A stretch of DNA of 64,000 nucleotides from Chloroflexota bacterium. GTDB lineage: Bacteria; Chloroflexota; Anaerolineae; Aggregatilineales; Phototrophicaceae. The DNA lies in assembly GCA_016223085.1 (NCBI GenBank), contig JACRPS010000016.1, forward strand, positions 20,153-84,152, in the 5' to 3' direction. The position numbers were made by a program, and so were the translations under genes. The notes under the pieces were generated by a model. The model ran no database searches and was not told where the DNA came from. It saw only the letters and a program-made list of their open reading frames with translations. The stretch's first letter is position 1. Every line of letters starts with the position of its first letter. This document shows positions 1 to 8,818 of the stretch, one piece after another.

Positions 1-526
1 TCCGCCGCATCAGTTAACCCGCATCCGGCTGACGGTGCGCCCCGCCGAAGCGGACGAGGCCATCGGCCTGCCGCTGCCCGCCGGCACCGACCGCCCGCTG
101 TCGGTGATTCCCAATCTGGCCGAGGTCGTGATTCAGCGGCTGAACAGCCTGCATCTGTACACGATTGGCGATTTCCTGCGGGTGACTTCGACCGTTCGCG
201 GTTACCGGATGATGGCGCAGCTTGGTCTGGATTTCGATCTCGACAAAACCATCGAGCAGGCCAAGCTGGTCGCTTCCCCGGAAATGCCGCATGTGCTGGC
301 AGAGGATTTGCTGCGGCATGGCGTCAACAGCCGCGTGGACTTCGCCCGGCTGAAGCGCGAGCAGCTTCCGCAGGTGATTTCCGACCGCCTGCTGGAGATC
401 ATCGGGCTGGACGAGATCATCCGGATTCAGGAGGCGATTCGCGCCCAGCCGGACGTGATTTTTGGCAGCGCCACACCGGACGGCAGGAAGCCGGACGGCG
501 GCAGGCGCAAAGAGCGCGGGAAATAA
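1..526 (+). CDS. C-terminal part of an unidentified protein (5' end outside window)
   Basis: The reading frame is open from base 2 to the TAA at 524-526, so the gene starts before the window. The visible part reads as about 174 residues, mostly helical, with short hydrophobic segments such as IPNLAEVVIQRLNSLHLYTI that resemble the helix-hairpin-helix-like repeats of DNA-binding or DUF4332-type proteins. The end is basic (RRKERGK). An internal GTG at 35 exists, but in-frame coding continues upstream of it. I do not recognise the family and assign no function. The next gene on the same strand starts about 215 bases later. Confidence 0.6.
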   Translation, partial: PPHQLTRIRLTVRPAEADEAIGLPLPAGTDRPLSVIPNLAEVVIQRLNSLHLYTIGDFLRVTSTVRGYRMMAQLGLDFDLDKTIEQAKLVASPEMPHVLAEDLLRHGVNSRVDFARLKREQLPQVISDRLLEIIGLDEIIRIQEAIRAQPDVIFGSATPDGRKPDGGRRKERGK

Positions 527-741
527 CCGGCAGGGACGGATGACCTGTTCTTCCGTTACACTCCGGTTCAGCAAACCATCGGGGCGGCCTGTCACATCGC
601 CCCGACAAAACCCTCACCATAAACCGAACTGAACTGCTGTTTCCCGTGTTCGGCGCAAAAACCGCGCGGACTCTTGACTCTCCCCGCCAAACCCCCGACT
701 ATGGACGGTAGATGATGGTCTTACCGTCTGGAGACTCACCC

Positions 742-1719
742 ATGCACACTCCGCTTGTGCCCATCGCCGACGACATCTTTCAGGTGCATCTGCCGCTGCC
801 ATTTGCGCTTAACCGCGTGAACTGCTATCTGATTCGCGGCAGTGACGGCTGGTCGGTGCTGGATACCGGCCTGAACACCGCCGAAGGCCGCGCTGCCTGG
901 AACACGGCCTTTGCCGCGCTGGACATTCGTCCGGCGGACATCACGCAGGTAATCCTGACCCACGCCCATCCCGATCACTTTGGCATGGCGGGCTGGTTTC
1001 AGGAGCAGGCCGGCGCGCCGGTAGGTTTATCAGCGCGGGAAGCGGCCTTCGCGCGGGCGGTGTGGCTGGAGGGACACATGGGCGAGGGGTTTGACCGGTA
1101 TCTGGTGCAGTTGGGGATGCCACCCGACATGGCGCAGACGGTCGCGCGCGGGGTCGCCTCCACCGGCGAGATGACGTACCCGCATCCGACACGCTTTAGT
1201 CTGCTCCAGGCGGGCGACGAAATCCAGATCGGCCAGCGCCGCTTTGTCATGATTCACACCCCTGGCCACAGCGACGGCCAGCTTGTCTTTTACGATGCCG
1301 ACGATCAACTGCTGCTATGCGGCGACCACGTACTGATGAAGATTACCCCCAACATCGGCCTGTGGCCGGACAGCGACCCCAATCCATTGGGGCGCTTTCT
1401 GGCGTCGCTGCGTGACCTGAAGGCGCTGGAGGTGCGGCTGGCGCTGCCGGGGCACAAGGCGCTCATCACCGACTGGCGCGGGCGGCTGGACGAACTGATC
1501 GCCCATCACGAGGCGCGGTTGCAGCATACGCTGGCCGCCGTTGCCGACTGGACGACGGTGTACCAGGCGGCGCGGCAGGTGTTTAACAGCGACGTGTTTT
1601 CGCCGCATGAATGGCGCTTTGCGATGGCCGAAACGCTGGCGCATCTGGACTATCTGGAACGGCACGGGCAGGTCACGCGGGATGATAGTGGCGAGGTCTG
1701 GCGCTTCCGGCGGTTATGA
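742..1719 (+). CDS. MBL-fold metallo-hydrolase
   Basis: This 325-residue metallo-beta-lactamase-fold hydrolase carries the metal-binding motif HAHPDH at residues 74-79, a later His in HTPGHSDG and an Asp in LLLCGDH, which together form the usual two-metal site. The last 80 residues look like the small winged-helix tail found on many glyoxalase-II/RNase-Z-like hydrolases. I chose the ATG at 742, preceded by TGGAGA, over the ATG at 712 because conserved sequence starts just after it. The substrate cannot be told from the sequence; thioester or lactone hydrolysis is typical of the family. Its 3' end overlaps the convergent response regulator by six bases. Confidence 0.85.
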   Translation: MHTPLVPIADDIFQVHLPLPFALNRVNCYLIRGSDGWSVLDTGLNTAEGRAAWNTAFAALDIRPADITQVILTHAHPDHFGMAGWFQEQAGAPVGLSAREAAFARAVWLEGHMGEGFDRYLVQLGMPPDMAQTVARGVASTGEMTYPHPTRFSLLQAGDEIQIGQRRFVMIHTPGHSDGQLVFYDADDQLLLCGDHVLMKITPNIGLWPDSDPNPLGRFLASLRDLKALEVRLALPGHKALITDWRGRLDELIAHHEARLQHTLAAVADWTTVYQAARQVFNSDVFSPHEWRFAMAETLAHLDYLERHGQVTRDDSGEVWRFRRL

Positions 1720-2085
1720 CGCGACTGGCAGCAGCCGTTCCAGCAGCTTTGACAACATTTGCAGCGACACCGGCTTCGAGATAAAAAATTCGATGTTGAG
1801 GTCTTCACACGCCTGCCGGTAATGATGCTCCGCCGACATGGCGATCATCTGCATCCTGCCGTAGCGTTTGGCCTGGGCGCAGTCGCGCAGCAGGTCAATA
1901 CCGCGTTCACTACCCAGCCGCATGTCACACAGGAACACGTCAAACGGCTGGCTGTCCAGCAACTGCTGCGCTTCGCCGATACTGGCGGCTCCCCGAACCT
2001 GATACCCCTGCCGCGACAGAAACACGGTGAACATGTGCCGGAGATCATCGTCATCATCCAGAACAAGGACAGAAAAACCGTTCAT
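1714..2085 (-). CDS. Single-domain response regulator (receiver only)
   Basis: This 123-residue protein is a bare CheY-like receiver domain. It shows the acidic cluster LDDDDD near residues 9-14, the probable phospho-acceptor Asp54 in FLCDMRLGS, a Ser in the switch position (MIAMSAEH) and the conserved Lys in ISKPVSL. There is no output domain, so it probably passes phosphate or acts by protein contact. No histidine kinase is adjacent. The ATG at 2085 starts just before the first beta strand; an upstream ATG at 2112 is possible, and neither has a strong ribosome-binding site. It is convergent with the MBL-fold gene. Confidence 0.85.
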   Translation of the reverse strand: MNGFSVLVLDDDDDLRHMFTVFLSRQGYQVRGAASIGEAQQLLDSQPFDVFLCDMRLGSERGIDLLRDCAQAKRYGRMQMIAMSAEHHYRQACEDLNIEFFISKPVSLQMLSKLLERLLPVAS

Positions 2086-2297
2086 AACTGCGCTCGTTTT
2101 GAGGCCGGACATTACCGGAGACAACCATTTCCATCTTAACACGAATCACACTGGTTTGAGGGTCTATTTTTGTGAAATTGCCGTAAAGGATACAAAACGG
2201 AATTGTAATTTTGTATGGCTTTGACACAATGTCGGTTAAGGGCATTACCCACAGAATTAGGGGGCATGGCAGCGGCTGAACGGTCTATAATCGGTGT

Positions 2298-2460
2298 TGG
2301 CCGTTTAATAAGTCAGGGTAACAACGGTGAAAACATTACGGGTTTGTTGGCAAGCTGCCTCACGATCAGCGCGAGCGCCCCTACGTTCTTCCGTTTGCAC
2401 GGGGCGCACCCGGCTTCGTGGCGACTGCCGCGCCTTTTATGCGCATGGCTACATGCGTGA
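2298..2460 (+). ncRNA. Possible structured RNA in a gene-free stretch
   Basis: The gap 2086-2555 has no convincing gene. A TATAAT hexamer sits at 2286-2291, without a good -35 box. Downstream lies GC-rich sequence that can fold: GCGCCCC (2375-2381) pairs with GGGGCGC (2401-2407), and GGCA/TGCC pairs flank it. The general look recalls 6S-like RNAs, but I cannot confirm a family. The 81-codon reading frame in this stretch has no ribosome-binding site and looks accidental. Treat this as a weak candidate only. Confidence 0.2.
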
Positions 2461-2511
2461 AGAAGTGGACGCTCTACGCCGGCAGTGCGGGCAGGGATAA
2501 CATTCCTTTGC

Positions 2512-2537
2512 CGGGGCGAACCGCCGGTTCGCCCCTA
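2512..2537. repeat. Palindromic repeat, GTAGGG family
   Basis: GGGGCGAACC, CG and GGTTCGCCCC form an inverted repeat, followed by TAC. It belongs to the palindromic family found at about 18 sites in this window and lies just beyond the 3' end of the GH127 gene. Confidence 0.85.
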
Positions 2538-2555
2538 CCCTTGCTCTGCAATCCC

Positions 2556-4427
2556 TCACATCCGCAGCCAGACCTGCATCGGTCCGGCCTCCCGATTGCC
2601 CCAGGCAAAATACGGAATCGCGGTAATCTGCGTGGTTTCCGGCGTGGCTTGCAATCGCGTCGTCCGGTACAGTTCATTGCCCCAGGGCGCGGCGGGCGGC
2701 TGGGTGTGGGCCGTGGCATGCAGGGCGATGACCGCGCCGAGCATGTTAAAGAAGAAGGACGAGTCATACGGCTCGTCGCACAGCGTCAGGCCATCCAGAT
2801 TCAGGCCAGGGTTATCGGCGGCTTCCACGCAGTACAGGATCGGCCCGCGCATCAGGGCAACGCGCCCGGTGTTGGCCGTCACGCGCGGATGGCTTTCTAC
2901 CGCGCGCACCGGCATCGGCAGCGTCAGGCGCAGGCGGTCGCCGGACTGCCACTGGCGACGCACTTCGACATAGGTGCCCGGTGTCAGCGCGCCATCAAAC
3001 GGCTGCGTGTTGATCGCCAGCGACGCGCCGTCGCACCAGCCTGGTATCCGCAGGAACAGGCTGAATTCGCCGCTGCCCTCAACCACCAGATCAATCCGGC
3101 CATCCCAGGGGTAATTGGTGCGCTGTTTGAGCCTCGCCGTCTGGCCGTTCGTCAGCGTGAGTTGAGCATCGTTCTGGGCGTACAGATGCGCCCACACCCC
3201 TTCGTCCGACACGCTGTAGACGTAGCCGGGCATCTGCGCCAGCAGCCGCGCCAGATTCGGCGGGCAGCAGGCACAGTTAAACCAGGGCTGGCGGCGGTGA
3301 GTGCCGTCGGCGGCCAGCGGGTTCACGTAAAAATAGTGCTGGCCGTCCAGCGCCAGCCCCGGTAGAACGGCGTTATACAGTGTATGCTCCATCAGGTCGG
3401 CATACCGCGCCTCGCCGTGCAGCAGCAGCATCCGCCAGTTCCACATGACGCTGGCGATGGCGGCGCAGGTTTCGGCATAGGCCGTGTCGTTCGGCAGTTC
3501 GTAATCGTCGCCAAACGATTCGCCTTCATGCCGCGCGCCCAGCCCGCCGCTGATGTACATCTGCCGCGTGGTCATGTGCTGCCATTGGCGTTCGAGTGCC
3601 TCCAGCAGCACGGTTTCGCCCGTTTCGGCGTAGACATCCGCCGCGCCGGCGCACAGGTACAGCGCGCGCACGGCATGGCCGGCCAGCTTGTGCCGCTGGC
3701 GGAACGGCGTTTCGTCCTGGCAGTAGACCGCGCCGCCCAGCAACCCGTGCCCACGCGCGTCAATAAAGTACAGCGCCTGGTCGAGGTAGCGCCGTTCGCC
3801 CGTCAGCCGGTAAAGTTCCACCAGCGCCATCTCGATCTCCGGGTGGCCGTCGGTGCCGGGCCGCTTGCCTGCTGCTTCAGGGCCAAAGGTATCACAGATG
3901 AGATCGGCAAATCGCCGCGCAATGGTCAGCAGGTCGTCGCGGTTGGTCGCGCGCTTGTGCGCCACTGCCGCCTGAATCAGATGCCCGGCACAGTAGAGTT
4001 CGTGGTACACGGTCAGGTTGGACCACCGTTCGCCGGCGCGGTCGAACATAAAATACGTGTTCAGATAGCCATCCGGCTGCTGCGCGGCGGCGACAATCCC
4101 GATGGCTGTATCAACCATATTGGCGACCGAGGCATTTTCGCCGCTTGCCAGCGTCCACGAGGCCGCTTCCAGCCACTTGTACACGTCCGAATCGTTAAAA
4201 AACAATCCCTGGAACTCCCCCTGCGGACTCGGCGCGGCAGCACGGCGGAAGTTCTCCAGCCGTCCCGTTACTTCACACTGGCGATACTGGTAGGGCAGGA
4301 TCACAAACCGGTTCAGCCGCCCAAACAGTGACCATACCCGGTCATCCAGCGTAACGGCGTTAACCGCCACCGGACGCAAGCGGCTGTGCGGCGAACGGGT
4401 GGTATCGGTAATCACGGGGGATAACAT
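2556..4427 (-). CDS. Glycoside hydrolase family 127 (beta-L-arabinofuranosidase-like, DUF1680)
   Basis: The 623-residue protein matches GH127 (DUF1680) in length and motifs. GH127 enzymes remove terminal beta-L-arabinofuranose using a Zn-bound cysteine nucleophile. The metal and nucleophile set is visible as AETC (Glu and Cys, near residue 319) and NCACCPPN (near residue 385), where the second Cys pair corresponds to the nucleophile and a Zn ligand. The N-terminal half is an (alpha/alpha)6 barrel with many aromatic residues; the C-terminal part is beta-rich. There is no signal peptide, so it probably acts in the cytoplasm on imported oligosaccharides. The ATG at 4427 is preceded by AGGAG at good spacing. 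It stands alone; no transporter is adjacent. Confidence 0.9.
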   Translation of the reverse strand: MLSPVITDTTRSPHSRLRPVAVNAVTLDDRVWSLFGRLNRFVILPYQYRQCEVTGRLENFRRAAAPSPQGEFQGLFFNDSDVYKWLEAASWTLASGENASVANMVDTAIGIVAAAQQPDGYLNTYFMFDRAGERWSNLTVYHELYCAGHLIQAAVAHKRATNRDDLLTIARRFADLICDTFGPEAAGKRPGTDGHPEIEMALVELYRLTGERRYLDQALYFIDARGHGLLGGAVYCQDETPFRQRHKLAGHAVRALYLCAGAADVYAETGETVLLEALERQWQHMTTRQMYISGGLGARHEGESFGDDYELPNDTAYAETCAAIASVMWNWRMLLLHGEARYADLMEHTLYNAVLPGLALDGQHYFYVNPLAADGTHRRQPWFNCACCPPNLARLLAQMPGYVYSVSDEGVWAHLYAQNDAQLTLTNGQTARLKQRTNYPWDGRIDLVVEGSGEFSLFLRIPGWCDGASLAINTQPFDGALTPGTYVEVRRQWQSGDRLRLTLPMPVRAVESHPRVTANTGRVALMRGPILYCVEAADNPGLNLDGLTLCDEPYDSSFFFNMLGAVIALHATAHTQPPAAPWGNELYRTTRLQATPETTQITAIPYFAWGNREAGPMQVWLRM

Positions 4428-4657
4428 TCTTTATTTCTCCTGAAATCGTTTTGGTTCAAAAGCATTGCGGATACACCTTCTTATTGGGAAACTGTATTGA
4501 ACAGACCTCCCCTATTCTACCGTGAAACCCGGTGTCTCACCTTGCTCACCCTTGCCTAACCGGGTTTAGCCTTCTGCAAGGGGAGATTCATACGATAAGG
4601 GCAATTCGATTATTAAGCTGCGCTACATTACAATGGATTACAGGCATGGGGTTGGGT

Positions 4658-5563
4658 ATGAAACCCGCAGTCAGCATCATCGTCTTAAACTATAACGGCT
4701 GCGAAGACACGCTGGCGTGTTTGCGGTCGCTGGAACATCTGACGTACCCGAACGTCGAGGTGATCGTGGTTGACAACGACTCCGCCGATGGTTCGGTGGA
4801 CGCCTTCAAACAGGCGCATCCGGGTGTTCAGATCATCCAGACCGGCGCGAATCTCGGTTTTACCGGCGGCAACAACGTCGGGATTCGCTACGCGCTCAAA
4901 CACGGGGCAGATTACGTGATGCTGCTGAACAACGACACGGTGGTCGCGCCGGACATGGTGGACATCCTGATCGAAGCGATGGAAGCCAACCCACGCATTG
5001 GTGTCAGCGGGCCGACCATCTATTATTACAGTGCCCCGGAGATCATCTGGTCGGCGGGCGGCACAATTGACTGGCGGCACGGCACCACCAGCATGATCGG
5101 CCTGAACGAGGAAGACAAGTCGCAGTTTGGCAACGCCCCGCGTCCGGTGGATTTTGTCACCGGCTGCTGCCTGCTGGCACGCCGGGACGTGTGGGAGCAG
5201 GCCGGGCTGCTGGACGAAAAGTTTTTTATGTATTATGAAGAAACGGAGTGGTGCGTCCGCGCCAGCCGCGCCGGGTATCAGATCGTCCACGTACCAACCG
5301 CGATGCTGTGGCATAAAATCTCCATCGAAAGCCGCGCCGCTTCCCCACGCACGCACTATTATATGACCCGCAACCGGCTGCTGTTCCTCAGTCGCACCCG
5401 CGCCGGCGTCCAGCCAATCCTGTACACGCTGGCGGAATACACCCGCACGCTGGTAAGCTGGTCAGTGAGCGCCAGATGGCACGATAAACGCCCCCTGCGC
5501 GACGTGATGCTGCGGGCGATCAAGGATTATTCGCTGGGGCGCTTCGGCCCGCTGACGGCATAA
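4658..5563 (+). CDS. Glycosyltransferase family 2 (rhamnosyltransferase-like)
   Basis: This is a 301-residue inverting GT-A glycosyltransferase. The N-terminus SIIVLNYNG, the DNDSADGS motif, NLGFTGGNNVGIRYA and LLNNDTVV are characteristic of the WcaA/RfbF-like GT2 group. The FFMYYEETEWCVRASRAGY segment supplies the ED-type catalytic region. It is soluble apart from a hydrophobic stretch near the C-terminus. I chose the ATG at 4658 because the fold begins immediately after it; the frame extends upstream to 4532 with sequence unlike the family. It is three bases from the GT4 gene downstream, so the two are likely co-transcribed in surface polysaccharide synthesis. Confidence 0.9.
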   Translation: MKPAVSIIVLNYNGCEDTLACLRSLEHLTYPNVEVIVVDNDSADGSVDAFKQAHPGVQIIQTGANLGFTGGNNVGIRYALKHGADYVMLLNNDTVVAPDMVDILIEAMEANPRIGVSGPTIYYYSAPEIIWSAGGTIDWRHGTTSMIGLNEEDKSQFGNAPRPVDFVTGCCLLARRDVWEQAGLLDEKFFMYYEETEWCVRASRAGYQIVHVPTAMLWHKISIESRAASPRTHYYMTRNRLLFLSRTRAGVQPILYTLAEYTRTLVSWSVSARWHDKRPLRDVMLRAIKDYSLGRFGPLTA

Positions 5564-5566
5564 ACG

Positions 5567-6760
5567 ATGGCGCGGATTGTATTTGTATCGTGGTGGTGGC
5601 CGTACCCTGCCGACAACGGCGCCAAACTGCGCGTTTACCACCTGCTGCGCGAGTTGAGCCGTAAGCATGATGTCACGCTGCTGTCGTTTGCCGAGCCGGG
5701 CGAGGCCGCGCCAGAACAGATGAACCACCTGCGCGAATTCTGTATCCGTGTCGAGTGTGTGCCAAAGCCGCACTACCAGCCCAGCACGCTGAAGGCCACC
5801 CTCGGCTATCTCTCGCGCTGGCCGCGTTCGCTGGTGGACGTATACAGCCCGGCAATGGCAACACAAGTGCGTGCGGCGGTCGAGAAGGGTGTAGATGTCC
5901 TGATCGCATCAGAGTTACAAACGATGCGGTATCTGGAACTGGCGCGTCACATACCGGCAGTACTGGAAGAAGCGGAAATCACGGTATTCCAGGACCGGGT
6001 GGCAAGGGCCGCTCGCTCCAGCAGCCGGCTGCGAGCGCAGCTTACCCTGTCCAAACTGGAAAATGCTCTCCGGTCACTGCTGGAACGCGGTGTGGCGATA
6101 ACGGTTGTATCCGATGCCGAACAGGAATACATCCGGCGGTTTGCTCCATCCAACGCAACCATTGCGGTTGTTCCAAACGGTGTGGACACCATAACCAACC
6201 GCCCCAATCCCGACGCGCGGCCTGAACCGTACACGCTGGTGTACAGTGGCGCGGTGACGTACAGCGCCAATCTGGATGCCGTGACCTTTTTTGTGCGCGA
6301 TGTGTGGCCGCTAGTGCGTGCCCGCGCGCCGGAAGCGCAATTCACGGTTACGGGCGGCACCGGCAAGGTGGACGTGAGCGCGCTGGCCGCGCAACCGGGG
6401 GTTACGTTTACCGGCTACGTGCCGGAAATCGCGCCGATTCTGCAAAACAGTTGGGCGCTGGTGGTGCCGCTGCGGGAAGGCGGCGGCACGCGCCTGAAAA
6501 TTCTGGAAGCGATGGCGCTCGGTCTGCCGGTCATTTCGACCAGCAAAGGCGCGGAAGGGCTGAACGTCTGGCATGGCGAGGACATTCTGATCGCCGACCA
6601 GCCGGCGCAGATGGCTGATGCCATTCGCGCCCTGTTTGACGACCCGGCGCTGCGCGCCCGGCTGGCAGCCAATGCTCGCGCGCTGGTCGAACGGGAGTAT
6701 GACTGGAGCGTTATCGGTCAACGGCTGCTTGCTGTAATTGATAGCCTGAAGAAAATGTAG
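5567..6760 (+). CDS. Glycosyltransferase family 4
   Basis: This 397-residue retaining GT-B glycosyltransferase has a Rossmann-like N-terminal half starting FVSWWWPYPADNGAKLRVYHLL. The nucleotide-sugar binding half shows VPNGVDT, the YSGAVTYSANLDAV strand and the donor-site EGGGTRLKILEAMALGLPVISTSKGAEGL, with the usual E-x7-E-type spacing. It begins three bases after the GT2 stop. Its own stop codon TAG lies inside a GTAGGG palindromic repeat, so the repeat supplies the end of the gene. It probably adds a sugar to the same glycan as the GT2. Confidence 0.9.
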   Translation: MARIVFVSWWWPYPADNGAKLRVYHLLRELSRKHDVTLLSFAEPGEAAPEQMNHLREFCIRVECVPKPHYQPSTLKATLGYLSRWPRSLVDVYSPAMATQVRAAVEKGVDVLIASELQTMRYLELARHIPAVLEEAEITVFQDRVARAARSSSRLRAQLTLSKLENALRSLLERGVAITVVSDAEQEYIRRFAPSNATIAVVPNGVDTITNRPNPDARPEPYTLVYSGAVTYSANLDAVTFFVRDVWPLVRARAPEAQFTVTGGTGKVDVSALAAQPGVTFTGYVPEIAPILQNSWALVVPLREGGGTRLKILEAMALGLPVISTSKGAEGLNVWHGEDILIADQPAQMADAIRALFDDPALRARLAANARALVEREYDWSVIGQRLLAVIDSLKKM

Positions 6761-6784
6761 GGACACGATATATCGTGTCCCTAC
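6757..6784. repeat. Perfect palindromic repeat, GTAGGG family
   Basis: This is a perfect 28-base palindrome with arms GTAGGGACACGATA. It contains the stop codon of the preceding glycosyltransferase. The same 28 bases recur at 53217-53244. No T-run follows, so it is not an obvious intrinsic terminator. Confidence 0.95.
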
Positions 6785-6811
6785 AGGGATTATTTAGGGT
6801 AGGAGAGAACG

Positions 6812-8527
6812 ATGGTATCCAACACTCGTGCGGCTGCGCCTGCTGTCCCTGCTTTCAACCGCCAGTCGCAGGCGATGTTTACTATCCGCGAATGGCTATA
6901 CGTCGGCGCGGTGATTCTGGTCGTGCTGGCGCTGACCGCCGTTCCGTATGTCTTTGCCTACCGCACGGCGCCGCCGGACAAACAGTTTATGGGGGTAATG
7001 GTCAACATCCCCGACCATTTCCAGTATTTTTCCTGGATGCGTGAATCGCGCGACAAAATTCTCGTGCCGAACCAGCTTACGCCGGAGCCATCCACACCGC
7101 TGCTGTTTAATTTCCTGTGGTGGACGCTGGGACGTATCGAAGTACTGACTGACCTGAGTTACGATGCCCTCTACCAGATCACGCGCTGGCTGGCCGGGGC
7201 GTTTGTGATGGCCGTGACCTACTTCTTCTGTGGCGTGGTCTTCACCAACCGCGCCAAACGCTGGACAGCATTTTTCGTGGCGACCCTCACCTCTGGGCTG
7301 GGCTGGCTGCTGGTGGTCGAAAAGACGCTGCGCCGTCTGCCGGATGTAAATTCACCGTTTGCGATTTACACCTCTGAACCGAACACGCTGTTTAACATCC
7401 TGGCTTTCCCTCATTTTGCTATCGCCGCTGGACTGATTACGCTCATCTTCGCGCTGGTGCTGCTGGGGCAGCGGTCGCAAAGCCTGCGTTTTGCCTGGGG
7501 CGCGGCGGCGCTGTCGCTGCTGCTGGCTGTGCAGCACTCCTACGACATGTTTATCATCTACCCGGTCATCGGCCTGTACGCGCTGTTTATCTGGCTGCGC
7601 GATCGCGAGTTCCCGCTGTACCTGTTTAAACTGGGCGTGATTGTGGTGCTGGTTTCGATGTGGCCGGCGCTGCAAGCCTTCTACATCACCACCGCCGATG
7701 ACGTTTGGAAGGGCGTGCTGGCGCAGTTCGACAACGCCGGCGCCTGGACGCCGCCGCCGTATCTGCTGCCGATTCTGATGGGGCTGGCGTGGCTGCTGGC
7801 GATCTGGGCGTTGGACCTCAAAACACCCTGGCGTAACCGGGACGACACGCACCTGTTCCTGCTGGCGTGGTTTTTGGCGCACTTCGTGCTGATTTACATC
7901 CCGCTGAATTTCCAGATTCACCTGCTTAGTGGCTGGCAGGTGGTCATCGGCGTGCTGGCGACAATTGGCCTTTACCGGCGGGTGCTGCCCTGGTTACAGC
8001 GCCGTCTGCCACACGTCTCCCCTCAGCGGCTGGCGCTGGCCGCCTCGGTCGTGCTGGTGCTGGTGGTTATTCCCACCAACGTTTACATTCTGGCATGGCG
8101 CTTCGTAGACCTGCGTCGCTACGATTACCCGTTTTATGCTGACAAAGACGTGCTGGCCGCGCTTGATTACCTCGAAACGCAGGCGCAGCCGGACGACGTG
8201 GTGCTGTCCGGTCTGACGGTCGGCCAGTATGTCCCGGCACTGACCGGCGCACGTGCCTTCCTGGCGCACTGGGCGCAAACGCTGGACTTCTATACCAAGG
8301 AGCGGTTGGCGCAGCAGTTTTTCACCGATACCACCACCGACGCCGACCGACTGGGTATTCTGAAAACCTACAGCGTGGATTACGTGCTCGCCAGTGATCA
8401 GGAACTGGCGCTGGACACAGCGAAGGTCAACGGTGGCTACGACCCGTCCTTGTCGCCGTTTTTGACGGAAGTCTTCCGTCAGGGTCAGGCTGCCGTTTAT
8501 CAGGTGGATGCAGATTCCACTCAGTAA
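6812..8527 (+). CDS. Large multi-spanning membrane protein (GT-C-like)
   Basis: The 571-residue protein has a short polar N-terminus, then about 10-12 hydrophobic segments, and a soluble C-terminal domain of about 130 residues. Between the first two membrane segments is a periplasmic-type loop with DHFQYFSWMRESRD and acidic residues, as seen in GT-C glycosyltransferases that use lipid-linked donors. I do not see a named family signature. AGGAG stands before the ATG. Its position after two glycosyltransferases suggests a role in glycan assembly or export, which is inference. Confidence 0.7.
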   Translation: MVSNTRAAAPAVPAFNRQSQAMFTIREWLYVGAVILVVLALTAVPYVFAYRTAPPDKQFMGVMVNIPDHFQYFSWMRESRDKILVPNQLTPEPSTPLLFNFLWWTLGRIEVLTDLSYDALYQITRWLAGAFVMAVTYFFCGVVFTNRAKRWTAFFVATLTSGLGWLLVVEKTLRRLPDVNSPFAIYTSEPNTLFNILAFPHFAIAAGLITLIFALVLLGQRSQSLRFAWGAAALSLLLAVQHSYDMFIIYPVIGLYALFIWLRDREFPLYLFKLGVIVVLVSMWPALQAFYITTADDVWKGVLAQFDNAGAWTPPPYLLPILMGLAWLLAIWALDLKTPWRNRDDTHLFLLAWFLAHFVLIYIPLNFQIHLLSGWQVVIGVLATIGLYRRVLPWLQRRLPHVSPQRLALAASVVLVLVVIPTNVYILAWRFVDLRRYDYPFYADKDVLAALDYLETQAQPDDVVLSGLTVGQYVPALTGARAFLAHWAQTLDFYTKERLAQQFFTDTTTDADRLGILKTYSVDYVLASDQELALDTAKVNGGYDPSLSPFLTEVFRQGQAAVYQVDADSTQ

Positions 8528-8658
8528 GACACGGCGCAATAATACGGAAGGGAAAGCGCAGGTGAAGTATCGGCGAACCTTTTGTTTGGTGAAGCGTGGA
8601 GTCAGACGCGACCGGTCTTTGACATGAGAAGCAGGGGTTGCGCCGTGCCACTTCAGCC

Positions 8659-8686
8659 TTGACTGAGGTAGTCACCATGCTATAAT
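8659..8686 (+). promoter_or_regulatory. Sigma-70-type promoter of tRNA-Lys
   Basis: TTGACT (8659-8664) and TATAAT (8681-8686) are separated by 16 bases. Transcription would begin near 8693, about seven bases before the mature tRNA. Confidence 0.85.
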
Positions 8687-8699
8687 TTCCAACAGTTCT

Positions 8700-8772
8700 G
8701 GCCCTGTAGCTCAATTGGCAGAGCAGTTGACTCTTAATCAATTGGTTGTAGGTTCGAGTCCTACCAGGGTCA
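8700..8772 (+). tRNA. tRNA-Lys (anticodon CTT)
   Basis: The cloverleaf is complete. The acceptor stem GGCCCTG pairs with CAGGGTC (one G-U), followed by the D arm AGCTCAATTGGCAGAGC. The anticodon loop CTCTTAA reads CTT for Lys AAG codons, and the T arm is GTAGG/CCTAC around TTCGAGT. The discriminator base is A and CCA is not encoded. It sits between the glycan genes with its own promoter and terminator. Confidence 0.95.
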
Positions 8773-8783
8773 CAGACCAAGTA

Positions 8784-8815
8784 ACAGAGTATCCCGCCGA
8801 TACTCTGTTTTGTTT
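8784..8815 (+). terminator. Intrinsic terminator after tRNA-Lys
   Basis: ACAGAGTAT, loop CCCGCCG and ATACTCTGT form a nine-base-pair hairpin followed by TTTGTTT. It lies 12 bases after the tRNA and just before the convergent glycosyltransferase stop. Confidence 0.85.
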
Positions 8816-8818
8816 CCC

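Noticed and set aside
2215..2460. 81-codon plus-strand reading frame
   Set aside because: No ribosome-binding site and no recognisable sequence; it lies in the foldable gene-free stretch.
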